Notes under the pieces: model-generated
What the model saw: the letters and a program-made list of their open reading frames with translations, nothing else
The model's database searches: none
Told to the model about the DNA's origin: nothing
In this document: piece by piece, positions 1 to 13,000 of the stretch
Position numbering within the stretch: the stretch's first letter is position 1
Layout: each line of letters begins with the position of its first letter
Position numbers and translations under genes: made by a program
Assembly: GCF_003569765.1 (NCBI RefSeq)
Contig: NZ_KZ983965.1
Span: 414-35,641 of the forward strand
DNA: 35,228 bases
Direction of reading: 5' to 3'
DNA from: Caldimonas tepidiphila
GTDB lineage: Bacteria; Pseudomonadota; Gammaproteobacteria; Burkholderiales; Burkholderiaceae_C

Positions 1-50
1 ACCTTCACGTTGTAGTCGACCACGCGCTTGACCGGTACCAGTGCCTTCAT
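1..50 (-). CDS. etfB: Electron transfer flavoprotein beta subunit, N-terminal fragment
   Basis: Only the first 16 codons are inside the window; the gene runs off the left edge. The reverse strand reads MKALVPVKRVVDYNVK, the conserved N-terminus of the electron transfer flavoprotein beta subunit. With EtfA this protein carries electrons from acyl-CoA dehydrogenases to the quinone pool through ETF-ubiquinone oxidoreductase. The start is fixed by a good ribosome binding site, GGAGAG at 57-62, six bases before the ATG at 50-48. Upstream lie two palindromes suggesting control by regulators of fatty-acid or branched-chain amino-acid degradation. Identification rests on a short stretch, but the match to the family N-terminus is very characteristic. 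Confidence 0.85.
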   Translation of the reverse strand, partial: MKALVPVKRVVDYNVK

Positions 51-68
51 GGAACGCTCTCCGTTGAA

Positions 69-96
69 TTGACGTTTACGTAAACGTCCTATTCTA
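69..96 (-). promoter_or_regulatory. Perfect 18-bp palindrome upstream of etfB, LiuR-like operator
   Basis: Positions 71-88 read GACGTTTACGTAAACGTC, a perfect 18-bp palindrome 21 bases before the etfB start. An ACGT-rich palindrome of this kind resembles sites of the MerR-family regulator LiuR, which controls branched-chain amino-acid degradation and etfBA in Beta- and Gammaproteobacteria (from memory, not searched). A -10-like TAGAAT on the minus strand (96-91) lies just upstream, so a bound protein would sit at the transcription start. The palindrome is seen directly; the regulator is inferred. Confidence 0.5.
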
Positions 97-125
97 GGGC
101 GGCGTCCCGACGCTGGGCACCGCAA

Positions 126-150
126 AAATAGAACGACCGTTCGATTCTAG
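126..150. promoter_or_regulatory. Second inverted repeat between etfB and murI, TetR-type operator candidate
   Basis: GAACG-AC-CGTTC at 131-142 is a perfect 5-bp inverted repeat with a 2-base spacer. It is flanked by TAGAA and TTCTA elements that extend the dyad imperfectly across about 129-150. The form fits TetR-family operators such as those of fatty-acid degradation regulators. It could act on etfB, on murI, or on neither. Confidence 0.3.
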
Positions 151-267
151 CGGAAGCATGTCACGCCGTGCCAAGCCTGCCGAGCCCGCAGTCGCATTCC
201 CGCCCCGCGGCCTGCCGACGCCGCCCCCCTGCGCTGCTAGACTGCCGCGCCACCTTCGCGACCGCCG

Positions 268-1098
268 ATGCGCACCGAGCCCCCGACCTCCGCCGCCGCC
301 CGCCCCGAACCGATGACGGTCGGGGTGTTCGACTCGGGCGTGGGCGGGCTGTCGGTGCTGCGGGCGCTGCACCGCGAGCTGCCGGGCGCGCGCCTCGTCT
401 ACGTCGCCGACTCCGGCTACGCCCCCTATGGCGAGCGCCCGCGCGACTACGTGCTGCAGCGCAGCCAGGTCCTTACCGAGTTCCTGCAGGCGCAGGGCGC
501 GCGCGTGATCGTCATCGCCTGCAACACCGCGACGGCGGCTGCCGGGCAGTGGCTGCGCGAGCACTACCCCGACACCTGCTTCGTCGGCGTCGAGCCGGGC
601 CTCAAGCCTGCCGTTACCGCGAGTCGCAATCGCATCGTGGGCGTGATGGCGACACAGGGCACGCTCGCGAGCGAGAAGTTCCAGGCGCTGCGCCGCCCGC
701 TCGAGGCACAGACGCGCATCGTCACCCAGGCCTGCACCGGCCTCGCGGGCGCGCTCGAGCGCGGCGACCCGCAGGCAGGCGAGGTGCAGGAGCTGGTGCG
801 GCGCCACTGCGCGCCCTTGCGCGAGGCCGGCGTCGACACCGTCGTGCTCGGCTGCACGCACTACCCCTTCGCCACCGACGCGATACAGCGCGAACTCGGC
901 CCCTCGGTGCTGCTGATCGACACTGCCGAGGCGATCGCGCGCCACACGGTGACGCAGGTGAGGCGCGTGCACGGCGCCCTGCCCTCGCCCGATGCGCCGG
1001 ACGGCGTGAGCGCCTACACGAGCGGCCCAGTGGCGGTGCTCGAGAAGATCGCCGAGGCCTGGCTCGACTTCCCGATGTCGGTGCAGGCCCTGCCCTGA
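268..1098 (+). CDS. murI: Glutamate racemase
   Basis: Interconverts L- and D-glutamate in the cytoplasm, supplying D-Glu for peptidoglycan. The 276-residue frame carries the family N-terminus GVFDSGVGGLSVL (residues 19-31), the catalytic cysteine of IACNTA (Cys85) and the second catalytic cysteine of LGCTHYP (Cys196), the pair needed for the two-base mechanism. Length matches the family (about 260-285). The start is uncertain: ATG 268 gives a 15-residue extension, while ATG 313 would start at MTVGVFDSG; neither has a clear ribosome binding site. It is monocistronic and converges on the MFS gene, whose stop lies 16 bases beyond. Confidence 0.95.
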   Translation: MRTEPPTSAAARPEPMTVGVFDSGVGGLSVLRALHRELPGARLVYVADSGYAPYGERPRDYVLQRSQVLTEFLQAQGARVIVIACNTATAAAGQWLREHYPDTCFVGVEPGLKPAVTASRNRIVGVMATQGTLASEKFQALRRPLEAQTRIVTQACTGLAGALERGDPQAGEVQELVRRHCAPLREAGVDTVVLGCTHYPFATDAIQRELGPSVLLIDTAEAIARHTVTQVRRVHGALPSPDAPDGVSAYTSGPVAVLEKIAEAWLDFPMSVQALP

Positions 1099-1114
1099 GC
1101 CGCGTCCGCGTCGC

Positions 1115-2413
1115 TCAGGCGGCAGCCTGGGCCGCCGCGCGCTGCCCGCGCGCGACGTCGAGCGGCCGCAGCATCAGCAGCGCGAGCACGAAGAAAGCCG
1201 CGGTCGACAGGATCGCGAGGCGATGGTTGCCGGCGGTCCACCAGGTCACGAGCCCGTAGGTCACCGGCCCGAGGATCGACGCCAACCGCACCGCGAAGGT
1301 CCACAGGCCGAAGAACTCCCCGAGGTGCTGCGGCGGCGCGAGCAGCCCGGTCAGCGCGCGGCCGGCCGACTGGCTCGACCCCATGCACAGGCCGGCGAGC
1401 AGCGCCGCGATCCAGAACAGCCAGGCCGAGGTGGCCGCCACGGCGAGCCCCGCCATCACCACCCAGCCGACGAGCGTCAGCGCGAGGGCGCGCTTGTGCC
1501 CGCTGCGGTCCTGCAGGTAGCCGAAGCCGAAGGCGCCGGCGGCCGACGCGAGGTTGACGACGAAGACCAGCGCCATGGTTTGCGCCTGCCGGAAGCCGAG
1601 CACCTGCTCGGCGTAGACCGCCGCGAGCGCGACCACCACCGCGATGCCCGCCTGGTAGCAGGCGGTGCAGGCAAGCAGGATCAGGAAGTCGCGGTAGGAG
1701 CGCACATGGCGCCAGGTGGCGGCAAGGCGTCGCCAGGAGGCCCGCCAGCCCGCATCGCCGCGCGCCTGCGGCACCGCCCGCTCGCGCAGCAGCGCGAAGG
1801 TGGCGAGCGAGGCCGCGCCGTAGACGGCGCTGGTGATGAGCATCGTCACCGGCACGAATTCGGTGGCGGGCAGGCCCTGCGCCTGTGCCCACAGCACGTA
1901 GCCGAGGCTCAGGCCGAGCGAGAGCATGCCGCCGAAGTAGCCGAGGCTCCAGCCCCAGCCCGAGACGCGGCCCATCGAGTCGGGTCGCGCGAGCTCCGGC
2001 AGGAAGGCGGCGATCAGCGATTCGCCGCAGGCGTAGAAGGTGTTGGACAGCACGATCGCCGCCACCGCGAGGCCGACGTCCCCCGCCTTCACGAAGGCCA
2101 GCGCCAGCGTGCCGGCAACGCAGCCGGCAGTGGTGAAGGCGAGCAGCCGCTTCTTCGCGGCATGCAGGTCGGCATAGGCGCCGAGCGCCGGCATCAGCAC
2201 CATCGTGATCGCGCTCGACGCGGCCAGCGCCGAGGTCCACGCCAGCGTCGCCCAGGGTGCGTTGCCGGCCACGACGCCGACGAAGTAGGCGTTGAACACG
2301 GCGGTGAGCACGACCGTCGTGTAGCCGGAGTTGGCGAAGTCGTACATCGCCCAGCCCCACACCTCGCGCGGGCGCACGCCCTCGTTGAGCGCCGCCCTTG
2401 CACTTGCGTCCAT
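1115..2413 (-). CDS. MFS transporter, UMF1 (Atg22-like) family
   Basis: A 432-residue polytopic inner-membrane protein with about 12 hydrophobic segments. The N-terminus, REVWGWAMYDFANSGYTT, is the hallmark of the UMF1/Atg22-like branch of the major facilitator superfamily (W-a-x-YDFANSaY). Bacterial members are annotated as permeases of unknown substrate. I place the start at ATG 2413 because GGAGAGG lies just upstream and the family begins here; the frame stays open further 5' but that extension is Arg/Ala-rich and unlike the family. Tail-to-tail with murI, so probably transcribed alone. The family is sure, the substrate unknown. Confidence 0.85.
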   Translation of the reverse strand: MDASARAALNEGVRPREVWGWAMYDFANSGYTTVVLTAVFNAYFVGVVAGNAPWATLAWTSALAASSAITMVLMPALGAYADLHAAKKRLLAFTTAGCVAGTLALAFVKAGDVGLAVAAIVLSNTFYACGESLIAAFLPELARPDSMGRVSGWGWSLGYFGGMLSLGLSLGYVLWAQAQGLPATEFVPVTMLITSAVYGAASLATFALLRERAVPQARGDAGWRASWRRLAATWRHVRSYRDFLILLACTACYQAGIAVVVALAAVYAEQVLGFRQAQTMALVFVVNLASAAGAFGFGYLQDRSGHKRALALTLVGWVVMAGLAVAATSAWLFWIAALLAGLCMGSSQSAGRALTGLLAPPQHLGEFFGLWTFAVRLASILGPVTYGLVTWWTAGNHRLAILSTAAFFVLALLMLRPLDVARGQRAAAQAAA

Positions 2414-2677
2414 CCCGCCTCTCCCGGGCGCTGCCGCCCTCCTCGCCGCGGCGCATGATGCCAGAAGGCGGGACCCGCAGGACCGCGATGCGCGGTCACA
2501 GGTCTCGCTCCCGGGGCCACCGCCGGGCTGCAAGGCCGGCCCCGGGAGCCGTGGCTTCGACGATGAACTCACGACACTTCTCGATGCGATTCCCCGGTGC
2601 AACCCTGTTGCGCCGCCCGCTTCCTGACGCCATGCTTACGATCAAACGAGGCGAATTACATCGATTGGAGGAGCGAC

Positions 2678-2917
2678 ATGAGCACGACAGTGGAGTTCTC
2701 GAAGCCTGTGGTGATCGACGAGGGCATCGCCTTCTGCGTGCGTCTGGCCGACGGGACCCGGCGCATCGCGGTCGCCACCAAGGCCCGCCTGGGGCTCAGC
2801 GAGGAGGCGCAGGGCCTGGCGCTGCTGGCCGCCTTCGTCCAGGCGTCCATCGCGCTCTGCGCGGAAGCCGCCCTGCTGGTGCAGTCCGGGGCGGTGGGGC
2901 CGGTCCTCTACCTCTGA
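2678..2917 (+). CDS. Small hypothetical protein (79 aa)
   Basis: I do not recognise this protein. The ATG at 2678 follows a strong ribosome binding site (GGAGGAG, seven bases upstream). The 79 residues look like a small alpha/beta cytoplasmic domain: a beta-rich first half with a DGTRRI turn, then an Ala/Leu-rich helical second half, ending in VLYL. There is no signal peptide, cysteine cluster or clear membrane anchor. It lies in the divergent gap between the MFS gene and the tRNA cluster. The good ribosome binding site and non-random composition argue that it is real. A distant relation to small DUF1488-like proteins is possible but I cannot show it. Confidence 0.6.
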   Translation: MSTTVEFSKPVVIDEGIAFCVRLADGTRRIAVATKARLGLSEEAQGLALLAAFVQASIALCAEAALLVQSGAVGPVLYL

Positions 2918-2937
2918 GGAGGTCGCGCCCGGTGACG

Positions 2938-2956
2938 GCAGCGGGAAGCCCGCTGC
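2938..2956 (+). terminator. Hairpin after the small hypothetical gene
   Basis: GCAGCGGG and CCCGCTGC form a perfect 8-bp stem with a 3-base loop, 21 bases after the stop codon. There is no U-tract, so it may be a weak or Rho-assisted terminator. Confidence 0.3.
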
Positions 2957-3082
2957 AGCCGAGCCGAGGGCAGGCGCGCCAAGCGTGCCGGCTAACCCGG
3001 AAGCGTCCGGGGAGGACCGAGGTATCGAAGGGGGGAACCGGAGCCGGGCGCGCAGGTTCAGCGCGCCAGGTGACACGCCATG

Positions 3083-3168
3083 TGCCCGGAACCGGAATCG
3101 AACCGGTACGACCCTTTCGGGTCGGCGGATTTTAAGTCCGCTGCGTCTACCTGTTTCGCCATCCGGGC
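3083..3168 (-). tRNA. leuZ: tRNA-Leu(TAA)
   Basis: The reverse strand folds as a class II tRNA: a 7-bp GCCCGGA/TCCGGGC acceptor, D arm, anticodon arm GCGGA-CTTAAAA-TCCGC (anticodon TAA), a long variable arm with an ACCC-GAAA-GGGT hairpin, and T arm ACCGG-TTCGATT-CCGGT. The discriminator is A. The bases after it do not spell CCA, so the CCA end must be added enzymatically, unlike its two neighbours. The order Gly-Cys-Leu matches E. coli glyW-cysT-leuZ. Confidence 0.93.
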
Positions 3169-3201
3169 GGATGGGGCTCCCGATCGAAGGGACGGGCAAG
3201 A

Positions 3202-3226
3202 AAAAGCCCCGTCGAGCGGGGCTTTT
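3202..3226 (-). terminator. Terminator-like hairpin between tRNA-Cys and tRNA-Leu
   Basis: AAAAGCCCCG and CGGGGCTTTT form perfect 10-bp arms around a 5-base loop. In the minus (tRNA) direction the stem is followed by TTTTTCTT, so it looks like a true intrinsic terminator, yet tRNA-Leu(TAA) lies only 34 bases downstream. Confidence 0.6.
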
Positions 3227-3230
3227 CAAC

Positions 3231-3304
3231 TGGAGGCGCGGGGCGGAGTCGAACCGCCCTGGATGGATTTGCAATCCACTGCATAACCGCTTTGCTACCG
3301 CGCC
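3231..3304 (-). tRNA. cysT: tRNA-Cys(GCA)
   Basis: 74 nt with the CCA end encoded. The acceptor is GGCGCGG/CCGCGCC with discriminator T (U73 is a tRNA-Cys identity base). The anticodon loop TTGCAAA gives anticodon GCA. The T arm reads GGCGG-TTCGACT-CCGCC. Confidence 0.95.
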
Positions 3305-3344
3305 GCGTGCCCTTCTTCTCTCCGGTGCGGGACTGCGGCACCGG

Positions 3345-3369
3345 AAAAAAAGGGAAGCTTTGGCTTCCC
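3345..3369 (-). terminator. Terminator-like hairpin between tRNA-Gly and tRNA-Cys
   Basis: GGGAAGC (3352-3358) and GCTTCCC (3363-3369) form a 7-bp stem with a 4-base loop. In the minus direction it is followed by seven T residues (3351-3345). A second hairpin, CCGGTGC/GCACCGG (3322-3344), follows before tRNA-Cys. Confidence 0.6.
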
Positions 3370-3381
3370 TTCTTTGGAATC

Positions 3382-3457
3382 TGGAGCGGGAGACGAGTCT
3401 CGAACTCGCGACCTCAACCTTGGCAAGGTTGCGCTCTACCAACTGAGCTACTCCCGC
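3382..3457 (-). tRNA. glyW: tRNA-Gly(GCC)
   Basis: 76 nt with CCA encoded. The acceptor is GCGGGAG with CTCCCGC, the anticodon arm CAACC-TTGCCAA-GGTTG gives anticodon GCC, and the T arm GCGAG-TTCGAGA-CTCGT is regular. It is the first gene of the Gly-Cys-Leu cluster. Confidence 0.95.
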
Positions 3458-3498
3458 ATCGCTTCAACGTTTCGCTTCTGCGTCGCGCTGAAGCCGCT

Positions 3499-3528
3499 AT
3501 TCTAGGACGACTTCAGCGCGGTGCGCAA
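3499..3528 (-). promoter_or_regulatory. Putative promoter of the Gly-Cys-Leu tRNA cluster
   Basis: On the minus strand a -35-like TTGCGC (3528-3523) and a -10-like TAGAAT (3504-3499) are 18 bases apart, about 42 bases before the 5' end of tRNA-Gly. It lies right after the lon stop codon, and I see no strong lon terminator in front of it. Confidence 0.45.
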
Positions 3529-3550
3529 GAGCTTTCGCGAAGTTTTTTCG

Positions 3551-5971
<2,421 letters not shown>

Positions 5972-6050
5972 GACCTCTCTTTCTCAAGCCGATCTTGGGC
6001 CTGAGGCATGGATTGCAAGACAGCCCCACTCAAGACAAAGCGGGTGTGGA

Positions 6051-6076
6051 GTGGCGCGCCGTCCCGGCCGCGCCAC
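6051..6076 (-). terminator. Hairpin between clpX and lon
   Basis: GTGGCGCG and CGCGCCAC form a perfect 8-bp stem with a 10-base loop just after the clpX stop. There is no U-tract, so termination may be partial or the element may only mark an mRNA 3' end. Confidence 0.35.
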
Positions 6077-6087
6077 GCGGGAACACG

Positions 6088-7359
<1,272 letters not shown>

Positions 7360-7745
7360 GGTGTCGTTTCCGCGGGGAGAGTTGGGACGATGATAAGTCA
7401 AATGAAAAGGGGGCCCCGGACACCCGGAAAGCCCCGCCTTCCGGTCTGATTACTGGCGAAAGCCCGGGTTCCGTCCGGAAGGGCCCTGCGGCCACGAGAT
7501 GCAAGCAGATGGCGGGCCTGCCCGCCGGGATGCCGCGATGCCGCGAATGCGGGGGTGTCGGTGGGTGGAGTCGGAAGGGAAAAGCCGGCGTGCCGGGTGA
7601 GTGGCCCCGCGGCCTGCGCGCCCCGTCTCGCCGCAGCCGGACGGCCGGGGACGGGTCGGGCTGAAGATGTTTCGAGTGGCAACCCCAGGTGTTCCGAGAT
7701 GCGACCTGCGGGCGCGACGGGGCGGACAGCCGCCCCGCGCGGCGC
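7360..7745. other. 386-base clpP-clpX intergenic region
   Basis: No convincing gene lies here on either strand. It holds a GC-rich hairpin just after clpP (7719-7736), a GGCGGGC-CT-GCCCGCC hairpin (7511-7526), and a possible minus-strand -10 (TATCAT, 7395-7390) without a recognisable -35. It presumably holds the clpX leader and promoter; a small RNA cannot be excluded. Confidence 0.5.
7719..7736 (-). terminator. Hairpin after clpP
   Basis: GGGGCGG and CCGCCCC form a 7-bp G+C stem with a 4-base loop, nine bases past the clpP stop. There is no U-tract. Confidence 0.35.
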
Positions 7746-8354
<609 letters not shown>

Positions 8355-8441
8355 TGGAATTGAGTCCTTGGTGTGAACAGTGGCTACCGGACCGATTATG
8401 GCGCCGCGGGCAACACGATGCTGACGCCCGGCACAGGCCCG

Positions 8442-8487
8442 AAAAAACCGCAGGGGCGCTGACCCTCGCGGCCCAGCGCCCCTGCGG
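8442..8487 (-). terminator. Intrinsic terminator of tig
   Basis: CCGCAGGGGCGCTG (8448-8461) and CAGCGCCCCTGCGG (8474-8487) form a perfect 14-bp stem with a 12-base loop. In the minus direction six T residues follow. It lies 16 bases after the tig stop. Confidence 0.88.
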
Positions 8488-8503
8488 CGGACGGCTCAGC
8501 CGA

Positions 8504-9817
8504 TCACTGCGCCATCAGCTCGTCGAAGCTCAGCGTCTTGTCGGTGACCTTGGCGCGCGCCAGCACGAACTCGGTGACGTTGTTCTCGAGCACCACCGCC
8601 TCGGCCTCGGCCAGGCGCTGCGGCTCGCTGAAGTACCAGCGCACCACCTCTTCCGGACGCTCGTAGCTCTGCGCCAGCTCCTCGATGTGGGCCTTGACCT
8701 GCTCGGGCTTGGCCTGCAGTTCGTTGGACTTCACCAGCTCGGCCACCACCAGGCCCAGGCGCACGCGGCGCTCGGCCTGCTCCTGGAACAGCTCGGCGGG
8801 GATCGGCGCCTTGTCGGCGTCCTTGATGCCGCGCTGCTGCAGGTCGGCACGGGCGCCCTCGATCAGGCGCTCGACCTCGCCCTGCACCAGGGCCTTGGGC
8901 AGGTCCAGCTCGGCAACCTTGACCAGCGCCTCCATCACGGCGGACTTGTTGCGCGCCAGCACGCGGAACTTGACCTCGCGCTCGAGGTTCTTCTTGATGT
9001 CGGCGCGCAGCGCCTCGACCGAGCCCTCGGCGATGCCGAGCGACTTGGCGAACTCCTCGTTCACCTCGGGCAGGTTCTGCTGCTCGACCTTGGTCAGCGT
9101 GACCAGGAAGTCGGCTTCCTTGCCGGCCACGTCCTTGCCCTGGTAGTCCTCGGGGAAGGTCAGCGGGAAGGTCTTGGACTCGCCCGTCTTCATGCCGGCG
9201 ACGCCCTTCTCGAAGGCCTCGAGCATGCGGCCTTCGCCGAGGATGAACTGGAAGCCCTGGGCGGTACCGCCCTCGAACGGGACGCCGTCGATCTTGCCCT
9301 CGAAGTCGATCGTCACGCGGTCGCCGTCGGTCGCGGCCTCGTCGGCCGGGCGCTGCGAGAAGGTGCGGCGCTGCTTGCGCAGGATGTCGACGGTCTTGTC
9401 GATCGCGGCCTCGCTGACCTCGGCGTTCACGCGCTCGACCTCGGCGTTCGACAGGTCGCCGATCTTCACGTCCGGGTAGACCTCGAAGGTGGCCTCGAAG
9501 GCGATCTCGCCGTCGTTGGCGGGAGCGCCTTCCTTCTCGGTGATGCTCGGCGCGCCGGCGACGCGCAGCTGCGCCTCGGAGGCCGCCTTGTTGAAGGCCT
9601 CGCCGACCTTGTCGTTGAGCACCTCGTACTGCACCTGGTAGCCGTAGCGCTGGTTCACGACGCTCATCGGCACCTTGCCGGGACGGAAGCCGTCGGCCTT
9701 CACGGTGCGGGCCAGGCGCTTGAGGCGCGAGTCCACCTCGCTCTTGATCTGATCGGCCGACAGCGTCAGCGTGATCTTGCGTTCCAGTTTGTCGAGGGTT
9801 TCAACGTTCACGGCCAT
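8504..9817 (-). CDS. tig: Trigger factor
   Basis: Ribosome-associated chaperone and peptidyl-prolyl isomerase that meets nascent chains at the exit tunnel. The N-terminal ribosome-binding domain carries the signature GFRPGKVP (43-50). An FKBP-like PPIase domain follows (about 155-245, containing DRVTIDFEG), then the long helical C-terminal chaperone arms. At 437 residues it matches the family (about 430-440). ATG 9817 ([10 protein letters not shown]) is chosen because GAGAGAG precedes it and the family begins here. The start lies 22 bases after the 3' end of tRNA-Leu(TAG), so the tRNA and tig probably share a transcript. Confidence 0.97.
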   Translation of the reverse strand: MAVNVETLDKLERKITLTLSADQIKSEVDSRLKRLARTVKADGFRPGKVPMSVVNQRYGYQVQYEVLNDKVGEAFNKAASEAQLRVAGAPSITEKEGAPANDGEIAFEATFEVYPDVKIGDLSNAEVERVNAEVSEAAIDKTVDILRKQRRTFSQRPADEAATDGDRVTIDFEGKIDGVPFEGGTAQGFQFILGEGRMLEAFEKGVAGMKTGESKTFPLTFPEDYQGKDVAGKEADFLVTLTKVEQQNLPEVNEEFAKSLGIAEGSVEALRADIKKNLEREVKFRVLARNKSAVMEALVKVAELDLPKALVQGEVERLIEGARADLQQRGIKDADKAPIPAELFQEQAERRVRLGLVVAELVKSNELQAKPEQVKAHIEELAQSYERPEEVVRWYFSEPQRLAEAEAVVLENNVTEFVLARAKVTDKTLSFDELMAQ

Positions 9818-9839
9818 GGAGATCTCTCTCGTTTGTATG

Positions 9840-9926
9840 TGGTGCGCGGGGGGGGACTCGAACCCCCACACCATTGCTGGCGTCAGGACCTAAACCTGGT
9901 GCGTCTACCAATTTCGCCACCCGCGC
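9840..9926 (-). tRNA. tRNA-Leu(TAG)
   Basis: 87-nt class II tRNA with CCA encoded. The acceptor is GCGCGGG/CCCGCGC with discriminator A. The anticodon arm CCAGG-TTTAGGT-CCTGA gives anticodon TAG with a C-A mismatch at the top of the stem. It has a long variable arm and T arm GGGGG-TTCGAGT-CCCCC. A -10-like TAAAAT (10002-9997, minus) overlaps the stop codon of the upstream RND gene. Confidence 0.95.
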
Positions 9927-10000
9927 TCGAAGCTCGTCGGACCCTCTCGGGCCCCGGAAGCCGCGCCAAGCGACTCCCCGAATTCGGCAAACCGAAGATT

Positions 10001-13000
10001 TTAACCTGCTGTCGCGACTTCTTCCGCACCAAAGCGCTTGACGCGAAACCACGCGGCGTACATCGCCGGCAGCGCCAGCAGCGTCAGCGCGGTCGCGACG
10101 ACCAGTCCGCCCATGATCGCCACCGCCATCGGGCCCCAGAACACGCTCCTCGACAGCGGGATCATGGCCAGCACCGCCGCGGCCGCAGTCAGGATGATGG
10201 GGCGGAAGCGCCGCACCGCCGCCTCGACGATCGCGTCCCAGGCCGGCACGCCGCGCGCACGGTCCTGCTCGATCTGGTCGATCAGGATCACCGAGTTGCG
10301 CATGATCATGCCCATCAGCGCGATCACGCCGAGCAGCGCGACGAAGCCGAAGGGGCGGCCGAGCAGCAGCAGCGCGCCTGCGACGCCGGCGATGCCCAGC
10401 GGCCCGGTCAGGAACACCAGCATCGCGCGGCTGAAGCTGTGCAGCTGCAGCATCAGCAGCGTGAAGATCAGGAACAGCATCACCGGCACGCCCGCGGCGA
10501 TCGAGCCGGTGCCCTTGCTGCTCTCCTCCACGGTGCCGGCGACGTCGATGCGGTAGCCCGGCGGCAGGTTCGAGCGCAGTTCGTCGAAGCGCGGGTCGAG
10601 CGCATTGCTGACGGTGGCCGGCTGCAGCCCCTCGGCGATGTCACCCTGCACCGTGACGGCGTAGTCGCGGCCCTCCCGCCACAGCACGCCCGGCTCCCAG
10701 ACGAAGCGCGGCGTGGCGATCTGCGACAGCGGGATCGAGCGCCCGGAGGCGGTCGGCAAGTAGGCGTCGGCGAGGTCGCCGAGCGCGTCGCGCTCGGCCT
10801 GCGGCTGGCGCAGCACGATGTCGATCAGCCGGTCGCCCTCGCGGTACTGGCCGATGGTCGTGCCGCTGTGCACGGTGCGCGTGGCCTGCGCGATCGCCTG
10901 GCTGCTGACGCCGAGCGCGCGCGCCTTGTCCTGGTCGATCTCCAGGCGCATCACCTTGACCGACTCGTTCCAGTTGTCGTTGACGCCGCGCAGGTCGGGA
11001 TGCGCGAGCATCACCGCCTTGACCTCGTCGGCGATGCGCCGCACCTCGGCGGGCTCCTTGCCGACGACGCGGAACTGCACCGGGTAAGGCACCGGCGGCC
11101 CGTTGGGCAGCAGCTTGGCGCGGCCCCGCACCTCGGGGAACTCCTCGGCGAGGATCTCCGGCAGGCGCCGGCGCAGCGCCTCGCGCGCCGCGTGGTCCCC
11201 GGGCATCACGATCATCTGGCTGACGTTGGTCTGCGGGAAGACCTGGTCGAGCACCAGCGCGAAGCGCGGCACGCCGGAGCCGACCCAGGTCGTGACGTGC
11301 GCCACGCCGGGCTCGCGCATCACGCGCGCCTCGACGCGTCGCGTCACCTCCTCGTTCGCGGCGAAGGAGGTGCCCTCCGGGAACCACAGGTCGACCAGCA
11401 CTTCCGGCCGGCTCGAATCGGGGAAGAACTGCTGCTGCACGCGGCCCATGCCGGCAAGGCCGAGCAGCAGCGTCGCGAGCGTCAGCCCGATCGTGATCCA
11501 GCGGTGCGCGACGCACCAGTTCACGAGGCGGCGAAAGCGCGTGTAGAACGGCGTGTCGAAGAGCTCGTGCGGCTCCTCGCCCGCCACATGGGGCTTGACC
11601 TTCAGCAGCCGCGCACCGAGGTAGGGCACGAAGAACACCGACACGAGCCAGGAGATCACGAGCGCCGCGGCCGTCACCGCGAAGATCGCGAAGGTGTACT
11701 CGCCCACCGTGGACTTGGCCATGCCGATCGGCAGGAAGCCGACCGCAGTGATCAGCGTGCCGGTGAGCATCGGCATCGCGGTGATCTCGTAGGCGGCGGT
11801 CGCGGCGCGCATGCGGTCGTAGCCTTCTTCCAGCTTCCGGACCATCATCTCGACCGCGATGATCGCGTCGTCCACCAGCAACCCGAGCGCGATGATCAGC
11901 GAGCCGAGCGAGATCTTGTGCAGCCCGACGCCCCAGTAGTACATCGTCAGGAAGGTGATCGCGAGCACCAGCGGGATCGTGATGCCGACGACGAGCCCCG
12001 GACGCACGTCGAGCGTGAAGCCCGCCAGGCCGCGCGCGCCGGGCTTGCGGTGCAGCCCGAGGCTGACGAAGCTGACCGCGAGCACGATCACCACCGCCTC
12101 GATCAGCACCTTCACGAACTCGCCCACCGAGCTCGACACGACCGTCGCCTGATCCTGGAACTGGCGCATCTCGATGCCCAGCGGCAGCTCGGCGCGGATG
12201 CGCCCGGTGGTGGACTCCAGGGCCTTGCCGAGTGCCACGATGTCGCCGCCTTTGGCCATCGAGACGCCGAGCGCGAGGATCTCCCGGCCCTGGTGGCGCA
12301 CCTTCGTCGTGGGCGGGTCGACGTAGCCGCGGCGCACCTCGGCGATGTCGCCCAGCCGGAAAGTGTTGCCCGCGGCGCGGATCGGGAAGGCGCGCAGCTC
12401 CTCCACCGCGGCGAACTGGCCGCCGACGCGGATCTGCACGTTGTCGGTGGGCGTGTTCACGACGCCGGCGGGCTCGACGGCGTTCTGCTGGCCGATCTGC
12501 GCCAGCACCTGGTTGAAGTCGAGCCCGAGCTGCGCGAGGCGCCGGCGCGGGATCTCGATGAAGACCTTCTCCTCCTGCGCGCCGAAGATCTCGACCTTCG
12601 CGACGTGCGGCGCCTTCAGCAGCTGCTGGCGCACGCGGTCGGCATGCTGGCGCAGCTCCTCGGCGCTGAAGCCGTCGGTCGACAGCGCGTAGATCGCCCC
12701 GTAGACGTCGCCGAACTCGTCGTTGAAGAAGGGGCCGACGACGCCCTGCGGCAGCGTGCCGCGCATGTCGCCGACCTTCTTGCGCGTCGAATACCAGATC
12801 TGCGGCAGCGCCGCAGGCGGCGAGTCGTCGCGGACCTGGAAGATGATCAGCGTCTCGCCCGGCTTCGAGTAGCTGCGGATCTTGTCGGCGTAGGGCACCT
12901 CCTGCAGCGTGCGCTCGATCTTGTCGGTCACCTGGTCGGCGATCTGCTGCGCGGTGGCGCCGGGCCAGTAGGCGCGCACCACCATCGCGCGGAAGGCGAA

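Noticed and set aside
3322-3344. CCGGTGC/GCACCGG hairpin as a separate terminator
   Set aside because: No U-tract follows it in either useful direction; it is noted only as secondary structure in the tRNA spacer.
6006-6034. Possible heat-shock (sigma-32) promoter before lon: CTTGAG and CCATGCC on the minus strand
   Set aside because: The -10 half matches the consensus poorly and the spacing is long; not enough to call.
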